Translations under genes and position numbers: made by a program
The notes under the pieces: model-generated
The model's database searches: none
Seen by the model: the letters and a program-made list of their open reading frames with translations, nothing else
Told to the model about the DNA's origin: nothing
DNA from: Zygnema cylindricum
Taxonomy: Eukaryota > Streptophyta > Zygnematophyceae > Zygnematales > Zygnemataceae
DNA length: 55,219 bases
Reading direction: 5' to 3'
Assembly: GCA_037447655.1 (NCBI GenBank)
Contig: JBBHKE010001031.1
Location: 1 to 55,219 of the forward strand
Part shown: positions 22,975-34,836 of the stretch, piece by piece
Layout of the letters: each line of letters starts with the position of its first letter
Position numbering within the stretch: the stretch's first letter is position 1

Positions 22975-25900
22975 TTATACCTTATAGCTCGGATTGACGA
23001 GGTTGTCGAGTCCTTGAACGACTCTCATCGATTCGATTACGTCTCCCACTTTCAAATCGGCTAAAAGATCCTCATTTTCCACAATATACCCAAAAACCGC
23101 ATATCTCCCGTCCAAAATATTGGCGTTACTCGGAGTCAACTCACTCTCCTTCAAAAGCCAAAAGATTTGACTCGAGGCCGAGTCGTTGGAGAACTCCTGC
23201 GAAACCGAAGGACCGGAAATGGAAAAAAAAAGGTTAAAGAGTGGCAAAGAGTGGTAGAGAGAGCGGTAAAGAGAATGGTAAAGAGAGTGGCGAAGAGAGT
23301 GGTAAAGAGAATGGTAAAGAGAGTGGTAAAGAGTGGTTAAAGAATGTTAAAGAAGCCGTCGCCATCCCCTCCTCATCCCTCCTCCCTCCTGCCTCCTCCT
23401 TCCTCCCTCCCTTGCCACCTTCCTCCCAATCCTCCCTTGCCACCTTCCTTCCCATCCTCCCTTGCCACCTCCCACCCTCTACCCCCTCCTTTCCCCCCAT
23501 AATTTCACATACCTCTGGAGCCATTGCTATCCACCTCTCTCTCCCTCCTCCCTTGCCACCTCTCTCCCGCTACCCCCTTGCCACCTCTCTCCTTCCACCC
23601 CCTTGCTTACCTCCCTTGCCACCTCCTTCCCTCTCTCTCCCCCCCCCCTCCCTTAGCTTACCTCCCTTGCCATAGCCATAGTTCCAAAAGCGTTGAAGGG
23701 AAGTCGGACTGTCGCCCGGTATCGGCCGAGCTCCTAAAAACCTCAAAAGAAATAAGAGCTTTAAAATTAAATTAAAATTAAATTAAAACTAACTTGAAAC
23801 TAAACTAAAATCGAAAACTAACTAAAATCGAAAACTAAACTAACTAAAGTCTAAAAGTAAACTAAAATCGGAAACTGAATTAAAATCGAAAACGGAACTA
23901 AAATCGAAAACTAAACTAATTAAAGTCGAAAATTAAACTAAAATCGGAAACTGCATTAAAATCGAAAACGGAACTAAAATCAAAAACTAAACTAAAGTCG
24001 AAAACTAAACAGCATGGAAATAAGAAAATAACATTGATTTTAAACTAAAGTCGAACAAAAATGACAATAAAATAAGAAATTGACAGTGAAACTAAACTAT
24101 ACATTGACATTAAAGTGGCACTCAATAAATAAGAAACACACATTCCTAAAAAAACTAAAGAAGAAAAAGAAGAAACAAAAAAAAGTAGAAAGAAAAGAAG
24201 AAAGGAAAAAAAGAAAAAAAAATAACGGCCTCATCTGCAGATTTTCACGATCGTACAATAAAACGATAATTCTAATAAGTGTAGCAAATGGCGAAATTAT
24301 ACATTTCGACTTCAATTCTTCACCGATTTAATTCAAATTCTGAAAAATTTCACTAATTTAATCCAAAATCTTTTTTTATCTTGGCAAATTTGAATCGACA
24401 ACGGTAAATTCGACCAACATTGCATCAAAACAATGTAAAAAAAAAAATGCCTCTAAATATTAAATGTTTTACTCCAGCAGGCATTTTTTACATCGTGAAG
24501 CTTCATAAAAAAAATGAAAATAAAAAAAACCTTCGTCTCCTTCATCATAAGAAGACAAAAAACTGTTTCTTTGTTTCTCTTCTTCTCATTGCCTTCGTCT
24601 TTGTTTTTTATTTTTATTTTTGTTTAAGGGCAAAAAAGTGACCAAATTTTAGGTTTTCAGGTCTAAGTTTTTGCCAAATTTTGACTAAATTTCAACCAGA
24701 ATTTCTGCAAAATTAAATTTTTTTATTTTTTTTCCTTTTGTTTTTTAAGCCCTTTTTACATCAAGAGCTTTGTGATAGACTGATTCTTTGTCTTCCTTTC
24801 ACAGAATAATCGGCTAAAAGTGCCCAAATTCTACGGTCTCGGGACAAAAGTTACGCCAAAATTTCGGCCAAAATTTATGCCATGAAAAAAAAGACCTTTG
24901 TTAAAAAAAAATCTCTACTTAGTTTTTTCGGGTTTTTTTACCTCGAGAGTGTCATGATAAACTGGTTCTTTGTCTCCCTCCACAAAAACCTCCAGCGGTA
25001 CGGTTCTCAAATCTCCGGTACTCGGGTCAACAAATCCCTCCGAGGGTCCCTCGGGATCTCCCGTTTGTACCACAAAACCGTCGGCTGTAAATTTTAAAAT
25101 AAAATTACAAAAAAAAGAAACAGATAAACACATAAATGAATAAATAGATAAAAAAATAGATAGATAGATAAGACAAATGACCTAGGGTCCCTCGGGATCT
25201 CCCATTTGTACCACAAAACCGTTCGCTGCGAGATTTTAACTATAAAAAAAAAAAAAAACAGATAAATATAGAGATGAATAAAAAAGTAAATGAGTAGAGA
25301 TCTGAGGGTCTCTCCGGGTCTCCCGTTTGTTCCACAAAACCATCCGATGCAAGAGTTAAACATAAAAAAAAGAGATAAACAAATAGAATACATACATAGA
25401 TATAAATCTCTCTTCTTTCCTCTCTTAAAATATCCTCTTACATATCTAAATTTCCACTTAATTGAAAAAAAGTCTCTCAACCTCTTCTCTCCCTCACTCT
25501 CCTCGCCTCTCCCCTGGTCTCCTTCCCTCTCCCCTCCGATCCTCTCCTCTGCTCTCCTCTCCTCTCTCTCTTCTCCTCTCTCTTCTTTTCCGGCTCTCTT
25601 CAAATATCCGCTTACCTCTCTGAATCTCCATTCCGTCGTAAAATTGTCTCTCCACCTCTTCTCTCACTTCCTCTTCTCTCCTCGCTCTTCTCTCCTCCCT
25701 CTTCTCTCCTCGCTTAAAATATCCTCTCTAAATTTCCACACAGTTGTAAAAATGTCTCTCCACCTCTTCTCTCCCATCTTCTCCTCTCCTCTCCTTCCCT
25801 CTCCTCCCCTCTCCTCTCCACACTCTCCTCTCTTCTCTCTCCTCTCTTAAACCATCCTCTTACCTCTCTGAACCTCCATTCCGTCGTAAAAATGCCTCTC

Positions 25901-27470
25901 CACCTCTCCTCTCCTCTCCCTACCTCTCCTCTCATCTCCTTTCCTCTCCTCTCCTCGCCTCTCCTCTCCTCCCCTCTCCTTTCCTCTCCTATCCTCTCTT
26001 AAAATATCCGCTTACCTCTCTGGATCTCCATCCCGTCGTAAAAATGTCTCTCCACAAGGTCGATAAAGTTTCCTCCAGTTACCGGGGCATTATACCCATC
26101 CACCACAATATCCATGGTCACATTTTTTAAATTAGGGTTATCGACCAACCTCACTTTCATTTCCACTCGAGCTCGTCCTTTTAAGAGAGGTTTTTCAGCA
26201 AATTCCTCGGGAATCTGAAAAGGAAAACCTTTGACCATGTCTTCTTCAATACTGACAAAAAAGAAAAAAGAAAAAAGAAAAATTAATGATGAATGAATGA
26301 AGAAATTATAAATAGATAATATGACACATTGATTATGCGTGGGAGGGAATCTCGCGGAAACCTTGGAACCTTTGTCTTTTTTTCGATACTGCCCTAAGAT
26401 AAAAATAAAATAAAAAGCGAAACAAAACAAAAGACAAAATGTAAACCCTATTTAAATCCAAAAAACTAGCAGATATTACTGAAAAACCATTTAAACTGAC
26501 TTCAGATTAAACAAGAAAACAAAAAATCTAAAACCTGTTAGTTACAACTTTGCACGTGAAAAAAAAAAAAGGTTTTGACTTACATTGGAAGGATCTGAAA
26601 AACCTAAAGAAGAAAGAAAAACATAAAAAGGGGAAAAAATAAAAACCAATTGCCAGAAAAAAAAGATAAACAAAACTTACTCGCCCACAATCGCAAGAAG
26701 CTCTTTCTGTTTCGGAAGTACTCCTGCCCTGTTTCTGCTTTTGATAATTGTATTAAAGTCCTGTAAACCATCTTCCAGTTTATCCAAAAGTACTTTTGCA
26801 TTTTCTTTTTTTGCGTCGGCGATATCCGCCAAGATAATCGCTTTGTTTTGATTCAAAACTCGGTTCGCTTGTCGTACACTCTGCGAAAAAATAAATAACA
26901 ATATCAAAATAAATAATAATAACAACGATGGTAATAATATCAAAAAGTAAAACAATAATAATGATAATAACAATGACCATGATAATGAGAATACTAGTAT
27001 TAATAGTGATAACAATAACCATGATCATAATCATAACCATAAACAATTCAAAACCATGATTGAATACTCGGTTCGTTTGTCGTACACTATAAAAAAAAAT
27101 CAAGTCAAAATAGATAAAAATATCAAAATAAATAACATAACAATGATAGTAATAATAACAGAAAATGAAAACAACAATAATGTTAATAACAATGACAATA
27201 AAAATGATAATAATAGTAATACTTTAACAAACATAACCAAATTCACAGCCATAGCCATAATCAATTCAAAAATATGATTCAAAACTCGGTTCACTTGTCG
27301 TACACTGCGAAAAATTTCAAAAACAAATAAATAACAACGATAATAATGATAATAATAGTAACAGTAATAATAACCACAATCATAATCATAGTAAAAATAA
27401 ATAGCAATATGGTAATAATAATAACAGTAAAAGCAATAACAATAACCATAACCATAATCATAATAACAAC

Positions 27471-27509
<39 letters not shown>

Positions 27510-29799
27510 GAGAGGCAGGGAAAGGCAAGGAGAAGGAAAGAGAAAAGGAAGGAGAGGGAAAGGAAGATGAACCAAGAGAGAGCCTCTAAGATAGAGAGAG
27601 AGAGAGAGGGAGGATAGAGTGAGAGACGGCACTGCATCGATGAAAGGCTAGAGTAAAAACTTAAAAAAAAAAAAATTGCCAGAGAAATGTTAAAAAAGCT
27701 TACAAATTTTCCCAAACATAAAACAATCTATCAACAAAGGCGGCTAGCAATAAAATTTCATGGGTATTCTACATAGTTCTTTTCATTGGGTATTTTACAC
27801 ATTTGTTAAGTTACCTAGTTTTCACTTCCCTACATAATTCACATTTTTTTGACTTAACATCAATAAATCCATAGGTTCAAAAAATACATTTTTCTTGATA
27901 CATTTTTTGTATAAACAACGGGACACTTCCGGATCTTATTTTCCAAACATATGAAGATAATGAAGGCTTCGTTTTTCGAACCAATTCAATGTGTTCCAAT
28001 AAGCCTTTTTGCACCCTTTTTTTCATTTCATGTGTCTGTTTCACAAATTGCCAACCTTTAATTAATTATAAATTACAAGATAGTAGAATGTTGATAGTAG
28101 ATAGTGAATAATAGATAGAAAGATAATAAACAAAAGATAGTAAACAGTAGATAGTATATAGTAGATAGTCGATAGCCGGTAGCTGATAGTCCATAGTAGA
28201 TAGTCTATAGAAAAATATTAGATAGTAGAAGGTAAACATAGTAAATGTTAAATAGTAGATAGTAGACAGGAAAGATATTAGATAGATAGTAGAAAGTAGA
28301 TAGCAAGTAGTAAATAATAGAAGGCAAAAAGTAAATAGTAAATGGTAAACAGTAAATAGTAAAAAGTAAGTAGCAAATAAAAAAAAAAAAAAGTAATAAA
28401 TAAAATAGTGAAAAGTACATATTGGCGACTTACCCTTTCTACCGAGTCCAAAGCTTTTAATCCAGGAACTCGAAGGTCTTCTGTAATCAATTCCAAGGGA
28501 AGTTGCACGTCTTTTATAGGTTTATTAGTAATTGGAAGAGCATATCGGAGCAAAGCATTCGGATCTTTTACAGGCTGCCCTGCGATAAGGACTGACAGAT
28601 CAGACAAAACTCTGTTGTAATCTCCTGAAAATTCCTTTGCGATGGCGTCAGAAGAAGCCGAAATCATAATACTTGCAGCAGCTCCTAAAGTGACAGCAAA
28701 CTTTTGGATTTCTTTGACAACAGAAGCTCTTGGTTTTTCTTCTTTCTGCAAAAAAAAACAAAAGAGGATGAGATGTTTGAAAATGGTATCAGAGAAGGTT
28801 TCTCCAATGTCAAATGTAATATGCTTTCAAGCTCATAAAAGGAAGAGGGAGAGGAAGAGGGAGAGGGGGGGAGAGAGAGAGACGGAGGGAGAGGGAGAGA
28901 GAGGGCGCGATGGAGCGAGAGGGAGGGGGAGCGGGAGAGGAAGAGGGAGAGGAAAGGTGAGAGGAAGAGGGAGAGATAGGGAGAGAGGGCGACGGAGGGA
29001 GAGGGAGAGGGAGGACGCGATGGAGCGAGAGGAAGGTGAAGCATGAGAGGAAGAGGGAGAGGAAAGGAAAAGGGAGAGGGAGGGAGAGAGGGCGACAGAG
29101 GGAGAGGGAGAGGGAGCGGGAGAGTGAAGAGAGAGAAAGAGGTGAGAGAGAGGGGGAGAGAGGGAGAGAGATGGGGAGAGAGAGCGGGAGAGGAAGAGGA
29201 ATAGGGAGATGGAGAGGGAAAGGGAGAGTGAGAGAGGGAGACGGAGACGGAGAGGGAGACGGAGAGGGAGGGAGAGAGGAGAGGAGAAAGAGAGGGGGTA
29301 AGAAGGAGAAAAGAAAGGTGCATTGAAAGAAGAGAGAGTATACCTAATGCTAGGAAGTCCGGCACGGTAGCAGGGGTGATGAGAGGGAAGGACAAAAAAT
29401 AAAATAGTGAGAGCAGCAATTGCCGAACACATTGGAAGGGACAGGGTGAAATAGAGAGAGAGACAGAAGAGAGGGAGGGAGAGAGAGAGAGAGAGAGAGA
29501 TAACAGAGAGAAAAAGTGGGAGAAAAAGAGGACTAATGAGGAGGTAGGAGGATAGACTCGTGAGAAAATGCAAATAATATGAAGAGATAGAAGAGAAGAG
29601 AAGAGAAGGTAAATCTCACCGAAGCTTCTGCACGACAGGAGAGAGAGGAAGGAATCATCCTTCCTCCTGAGGCTCTAAAACTGCCTCTTTGAATCTTGAA
29701 CTGAGAGCCATGGAGCTGGTTCTGTGACAGGTAGCTGGAACTGAAAGCGTTCAAACGTGCCACGTCAGTTGCCGCAGACAATAGGCTAGAGGCAGCCAT
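22975..29799 (-). CDS. CYP38: Plastid thylakoid-lumen cyclophilin CYP38/TLP40-like, 7 exons, complete
   Basis: Lumenal PPIase-like protein needed for photosystem II assembly in plants. Exons: 29620-29799, 28434-28745, 26681-26880, 26016-26251, 24942-25084, 23662-23733, 22975-23196; 1365 nt, 454 codons plus TAA (Arabidopsis protein is about 437). Phases match at every GT-AG junction. Exon 1 encodes a Ser/Ala-rich plastid transit peptide. Exon 2 starts with [21 protein letters not shown] then a hydrophobic stretch ending SSDAIA, a plausible lumen-processing A-x-A site. Exons 2-3 hold the N-terminal helical domain ([31 protein letters not shown]). Exons 4-7 hold the cyclophilin fold: [83 protein letters not shown]. 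Its introns carry duplicated exon edges. A second exon 1 lies at 39126-39305. Confidence 0.96.
23400..23650. repeat. Minisatellite resembling the CYP38 exon 6 donor
   Basis: About nine copies of CCTCCCTTGCCACCT-like units. The exon 6 3' edge reads CTTACCTCCCTTGCCATAG on the + strand, and the nearest unit at 23603-23625 even keeps GCTTACCTCCCTTGCCA. The tract therefore looks like expanded exon-edge sequence. Confidence 0.75.
23755..24060. repeat. Degenerate AACTAAAATCGA minisatellite in CYP38 intron 5
   Basis: Many variants of AACTAAAATCGAAA, with a higher-order pattern of about 73 bp (CGGAAACTG.ATTAAAATCG occurs twice). Private to this intron. Confidence 0.8.
25186..25360 (-). repeat. CYP38: Two truncated copies of the CYP38 exon 5 5' edge
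   Basis: Copies at 25186-25243 and 25304-25360 repeat the real exon edge at 25042-25100: GGGTCCCTCGGGATCTCCC, TTTGTACCACAAAACCG and part of the upstream intron. Both lack the rest of the exon and keep an imperfect acceptor. Confidence 0.88.
25422..25905 (-). repeat. CYP38: Four truncated copies of the CYP38 exon 4 3' edge
   Basis: Copies at about 25422-25484, 25597-25662, 25709-25771 and 25847-25905 repeat the real edge at 26001-26056 (CTTACCTCTCTGGATCTCC, TCCCGTCGTAAAAATGTCTC). They are separated by TCTCCTCTCC filler. Two keep a CTTACCTCTC donor; the outer ones are more decayed. Confidence 0.88.
26885..27515 (-). repeat. CYP38: Two copies of the CYP38 exon 3 5' edge within (AAT/AAC)n sequence
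   Basis: ACTCGGTTCGTTTGTCGTAC at 27058-27090 and ACTCGGTTCACTTGTCGTAC at 27276-27310 repeat the real edge at 26850-26885. They are embedded in degenerate AATAATAACAATGATAAT sequence that ends in pure (AAT)n at about 27470-27508. Confidence 0.88.
28080..28400. repeat. Degenerate TAGATAGTA minisatellite in CYP38 intron 2
   Basis: About 30 variants of AGATAGTAGATAGTA, GTAAATAGTAA and similar, ending near the exon 2 donor at 28434. Confidence 0.8.
28835..29335. repeat. GA-rich low-complexity tract in CYP38 intron 1
   Basis: Purine-rich GAGAGGGAGAGG with internal longer repeats (GGGCGACGGAGGGAGAGGG, GCGCGATGGAGCGAGAGG). The distal half is shared with 38650-38830. Frames here give only Ser/Leu/Pro or Arg/Glu strings. 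Confidence 0.85.
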
Positions 29800-29860
29800 G
29801 GCGAAGGGGGGGGAGCGAGAGAGAGCGAGAGAGAGCGAGAGAGAGCGAGAGAGAGCTGTC
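29800..29860 (-). promoter_or_regulatory. CT-rich 5' leader of CYP38
   Basis: On the sense strand, repeated GCTCTCTCTC units followed by CCCCCCCTTCGCC lead into ATGGCTGCC. Copy 2 (39306-39348) has fewer units and lacks the C run, so this leader is length-variable. Confidence 0.55.
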
Positions 29861-30052
29861 ACGTCACGGAAGTAAAACTGGAGAGCAGCTTCACTATTGT
29901 AGTATCATTGCTGGAGAAACGTTTTTATTTTGTTGTTTTTTGCGTTTGTTCGTTGTTTTGGTCGTTTTTTCCGCTCTCATTCCTGGCCAATGAATGAAGA
30001 GCAATCCGTACGAGTATCTTGAAGTGTACGGTGTACCTCTTGTTGTCTGCTA

Positions 30053-30249
30053 CACCGCGAATCGTTATTAATGTCAAAGTTTAAATAGCGTAAAAAAAGA
30101 AATAGTGTTATTGATTCTAATTTAGTGCGAGAGACGTGGCAGATTATGGTCCACGTCCTTAAATTGAGCTATTAATTCTATTTCGGGAAAAAAATCAGAT
30201 TTTTAAGAACCCAAACTAGTGACTTTGACACTAATAACGATTCGCGGTG
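30053..30249. mobile_element. TA-flanked inverted-repeat transposon (MITE), recent insertion
   Basis: 197 bp. Ends CACCGCGAATCGTTATTAAT and its near-perfect inverse, continuing GTCAAAG/CTTTGAC. It is flanked by TA on both sides (30051-30052, 30250-30251). Copy 2 at 39541-39542 has the uninterrupted site CTGCTACACTTCTCG, so the element and one TA are the exact difference. TA duplication and size fit a Tc1/mariner-type MITE. Non-coding. Confidence 0.92.
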
Positions 30250-30251
30250 TA

Positions 30252-30464
30252 CACTTCTCGTCGTTAGTAGAGTTATGAATTATTTAGTATTAAAATATTA
30301 ATGCGAAAATTTAGATTTATAATACGAATTTAACTCTGGGAGTCGTGGCCGGTTGCAGTTCACTTCCTTAAATAGCCTTGATAACACTATTTTATGAAAT
30401 CAGGCCAAAAACAGTCCTGACTGATTTAGTGTTACTACCTCGAATAACGATGAGCAGAATTGTG
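30252..30464. mobile_element. Older inverted-repeat element next to the MITE
   Basis: CACTTCTCGTCGTTAGTAGAG on the left loosely pairs with CGAATAACGATGAGCAGAATTG on the right; the interior has the AATAGCCTTGATAACACTA family words. Present in both copies (39543 to about 39750), so older than the duplication. Confidence 0.4.
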
Positions 30465-33400
30465 TACGGTCCCAAAATCTACAATGGGTACGGAAATTGA
30501 GCAGAACTAGTACTTTTCAATGCTTTCTGTCACGTCATATCACGTCACTGAAGTTGCCAGGTTGAAACTTTGACGAAAAGAGTACTTTAGATGGGTAGAA
30601 AAAACTAGAAATGTGACCGAGTCACGTCAGACGACTTCGGGGAAGGCAGATTATTGCACTATACTGAATCTGAACACAGTCTGTCCTCAAAAGGAAAGGT
30701 GGAGCATATCGTGGCAGCTTTTCATTCGTGTAAGGGGCGATCTGAATTATACGTGGCAGTAAGTGCAAGGTCTGAGAGTCAGCCAGCGTGACACGACTTA
30801 TCCGTTGGTCAGCCGTCCGAATCTAGGAACTTCCCTCAAACTTCTAAGGAAGAATCATTTTGGTCGTAAATGTTTTCGCTTCACATGTATGTTTATTTAG
30901 TTTTTGGCGTTTTGCATGTGGCAAGCTGACTGGGCCATTCTGGTAATAGGTTGACGGAAAGAGGCAGTTGCCCGTCAGAAAAATAAAGTACGGTAGGGCA
31001 AAAGTACAGATGGTACATACGGACGGTTTGACGGAATTATTAACACCGAAACTTTTTTCACCGGCAGGTTCTATGACAGTTTGTAGTTCCACACGTACGT
31101 CCTAGTGATATGCAACTTTTTCTTTATTGACTATTACAAATGAAATATCACGGTAACATGTGATTACTAAATGGACGATTTTTTGGCAAAGACAAGTTGC
31201 GAGTGATAATATTAATTTCCATTTTTCCCTTTTGATGAAATTCTATCGGAATTTTTTTAGTATTTTGCAGAGGAGCGGGAGGGCTCTCAAAATCCCTCCA
31301 GTCAAAAGAACACCATGCACCATTATGTACAGACTCAACCAGAGCAACTCCCAAATAAACAAAATATCGCGACCACCGCCAAAATTAAGTCATCCATAGC
31401 ATAGCGGTGTGCATCACCACGCTCGTTTTTCTTCCAAGCGTCACACGCGACCACTCCAACATATCAAGTCGCTTGCCCAACGAGAAGAAGCTCACCAGAA
31501 AAATACAACCGAAATATGATGAACACGATCAAACAAGCCAATATCTATCCGCGGAGAGGGACAAGATGTGAAACTTGAATATCCCCCCTCCTCTATGAAG
31601 TAATGGTGCAATAATGTCATGAATAGTATCATACATCTGAATCCACTCTCGTACATACGAGCAATCAGCCATTTTGACCTCATCAACCTCAAAGACAAGG
31701 GCGCACAAGCTAACGGCACTGCCGAAAGAATGTGGTTGAAGAAGCCATGCCCAAACCTAAAGGGAGTCGTTAATTGAGCAAGTGTAAAAGGTGAAGTGAA
31801 AAAAATATGTGTAGCTAAGTTCCAAACTCATGGCCCAAAAATGGGAGAATCTCGGTATGCGAGGAATAAAAGGGAATTGCTTCGAGATGCTCGGACCGGA
31901 TGGCCAGGACAACTTCGAAAAATTGGCTTCATAACACAGATGGAAAAAACCCGGCAGAATGAAAGGGGGGAATGTAACATGTCTCCTCTAAAGTATACTG
32001 TTGGAAGGAGAAGACATCGTGGGAAACACGAGTGGCGATGGTACCAAAATTACGAGTATTGATATCCAAAAACCAAACGCACCAACTCCCTACATAGGCC
32101 ACGAGTGCCATAGTGTGTATACCAGAAGTAACCGCTTCTCAAATGAATGGGTGCATGAATGCAAACAATAGGCGCAAACTTGCAATCAAAAACCTCACAA
32201 CCCAATAAAGTGTGGATAAAATGTGTAACAATTATTGAAGGCAAAAAGATATAAGACAAGAGTTAGCGAGGAAGTTCAGGTGATGCAGGAGGAGCGATGG
32301 GGTGAAATAACCAGCTAAATGAACAAAAGCCACTCGATGACTCAAAGGTTAGAAAGGGCGTCCATGTGAGATTATATAGCCTAAAGAACAAAACCAAAAC
32401 CAAACATGCATTGAACACGTGTGCCTTCGAATAGAGCGATATTTTATAAACCATGAAGGAAGGATACCATGAAGTGACCAAGCAACACTTGATCGGTTGA
32501 ACAAAAAGGTTAGTTTTTATCATCCTAAACTTTAAAAAATCATAGGTCGACAGACCCTCATACATAGTGTTGATAACATGTTTCTTGTCGGTACTCAAAA
32601 CAAGAGGGAAGAAAGTATAGCAAGATTAAAACCCCACCAGCCCCCCTAGGGGTGGTTCGATAAGTGTCGGTGATGACAAAAGGGGAAATGTTGGGTGGAA
32701 ACTTTGGTCATGGAGTGGGGGCGAAAATGTCTCTTCCGAGAAAGAGGGGGGGAGGGAGAAGGAGAAGAGGGAACGAAATAAAAAATGTCGTTGTTTGAAA
32801 GGAGACGGGGGGAGAGGGGCAGAGGAGAAGAGGGAACAAAATCAAGAATGTCGTCATTTGGAAAGAGAGGGGGGGGAAGAGGAGAGGATGGGGAATGTCA
32901 CTGCCCGAGGGAGCACGTCGATAAGCGGGTGCTACGCTACTGGGTAGGAGTCGAGAGTATTGCCAATGCCTCAGGTGGGGAGGAGGAGAGGAGAGGTGGG
33001 GGGAGGTGGTGGTGGGATAGGGGGTTTGGGTGGGAGGGGTGATTTAGCCACCGCGGACCTAAGGAAATTATCACTAACCTGGAAACAAGATTGAAGATAA
33101 AACATCATAGCGAGACGAAGATGTTGTCACATAGTGGGCGTAGAGGAGGAAAAAGGTTATGACGGCAAAACACCATAACGAGACGAATTTGTCCCCCATG
33201 GACTTAGATGGCTTACCATCGCGGGCTTTCGTTGCTTTTGCCTTGCTCCCCCCCACATGTAGTTTTTCAGTTTTAACATTACTGCCTTTTATTTGTTTCC
33301 CTCAGATGATTTACCATCGCGCTTTTTAATGAAGTCAAAAAACTTCGTTGTAGTTATCATGTCCATTGAACATTTTCATAATTTGGAGCCATTCGCTCCT

Positions 33401-33526
33401 ACAAAAACTAATCATTTTTTTAACAAGCTTATACATAAAGTACTAAGAGAGTTTACCATTGTGTTTTCTTACTAGTCTTCTTCTTATATGGTGTAGGACA
33501 CACGATATAAAGTCGACCTACGAACA

Positions 33527-33674
33527 TAGCTCAAATGTGTGAAAATAACTCAATACTGTGTATGTTATTTCCCCATACCATATGTACACTATATTTTACG
33601 ATACGTCTACTATCATATAGTACAGTGTAACCACACGTAGCCTTTCCACTTGTTTTCACACAATTGAACTATGC
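33527..33674. mobile_element. Foldback element
   Basis: CATAGCTCAAATGTGTGAAA and its inverse TTTTCACACAATTGAACTATG form 24-bp arms with about three mismatches. Also present in copy 2 around 43507-43652. Confidence 0.5.
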
Positions 33675-34649
33675 ATAGAACCACGAATAATATCAAACGA
33701 AAATACTGTAGCCAATTTTAATATTTCTTTAGATAGCCCAGGGGAATAATATAATTACTAAAACAATTAAAATCATAGTCACTGCTATTCAGAAATTCCT
33801 GAACAAAATATTGTACATTCGGGCAATTACTGGGCACAATTTTGCCAAATTGGGGGTAGTTTTTTAAAGTTTGGTTCAATACTAACTAAAGTCACTAAAG
33901 TACTGTACCGGGTTTTTATGGGGGGGTCCACTGTTGATAAAAATCCATCCAATGGTAATCATATAAAAAACACCAAAAAAAAACCAGCTAACCAACTGAC
34001 TAACTAACCTAAAAAACCGTATAAAAAATTAACTAATTTTTCTCTGGCATGGTCAGTCTAGCTTTTCTTTTTCCCCTTAATGGCATGAACAGAATACCAA
34101 CGCAATAGCAACACTGCCCATCGATATTAGTGTTGATACTAATAGGGTCGTCATTTTTTCTGACCGAAAATCTAAAAATCATAAAGAATGTTACTAACAC
34201 TATTTAAGCGAGTGGACAACAGTTCTCCCACACCCACCCTACACCATAATAATGTAGCACGTCCTAATTTTGCAGTTACACTAATTACTCTAATTACCCC
34301 ACTATTTACTCCTCTCCTCTCATCGCAAAGACCATATTAAAAAGCGCCCTTTCCCATTTTGATAAATAGGCTGCTCAGACTATTTTTATTTTATTTTTTA
34401 ACTATTTTTACTGTTTATATAATAGTCATACTATTACCAACCAGTGCTCCTAGATTGTTAATCGTACATATAAAATGAGTTCATAAAAACAATGACGGAG
34501 AAAAGACAAAAATCACGGAATGGAACAACCATCCATATTCATGTAATGGGCAGATATATTCCAAAAAAAAACCATAAAAAAAGAGAAAAAAAAAAACCTT
34601 TCACAAGAATCATGCCAACATCAGCAGCATAGTTCAAAAGTGCGAAAAA

Positions 34650-34755
34650 GCGTGGAAACACTATATCTGGTGACCTGTATAATACTCATATCGTATGGGT
34701 TCTCTGCATATAATACGCGTATAATATGAGGTAACCACATATAGCGTTTCCATAC
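34650..34755. mobile_element. Foldback element of about 106 bp
   Basis: GCGTGGAAACACTATATCTG...GGTGACC faces GGTAACCACATATAGCGTTT...CCATAC; the centre also pairs weakly. A sister copy is at about 44600-44707. Confidence 0.6.
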
Positions 34756-34800
34756 CTTTTCCACATTAAAACTACAAGCGGCACACTCAGAAGCGACAAC

Positions 34801-34836
34801 AAATGGACAAAGAATGGACAAAGAATGGACAAAAAA
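34801..34836. repeat. 11-bp minisatellite, short allele
   Basis: Three AATGGACAAAG units. Copy 2 has about 15 units at the same place (44752-44930). Confidence 0.9.

Noticed and set aside
25094-25603. 169-codon - strand frame in CYP38 intron 4
   Set aside because: It reads through two truncated exon-5 copies and CT filler; no acceptable splice phase and not in the family protein.
26885-28400. Possible CRISPR-like regular repeats
   Set aside because: Unit lengths and spacers are irregular, spacers are microsatellite, and the host is eukaryotic.
28642-29573. Frames of 130-250 codons over the GA tract in CYP38 intron 1 (and 38513-39079)
   Set aside because: Ser/Leu/Pro or Arg/Glu strings produced by the purine tract; they overlap a well-supported intron.
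31160-31399. + strand frame with MITKWTIFWQRQ and its sister at 40650-40949
   Set aside because: The two copies do not preserve the frame or start; no domain.
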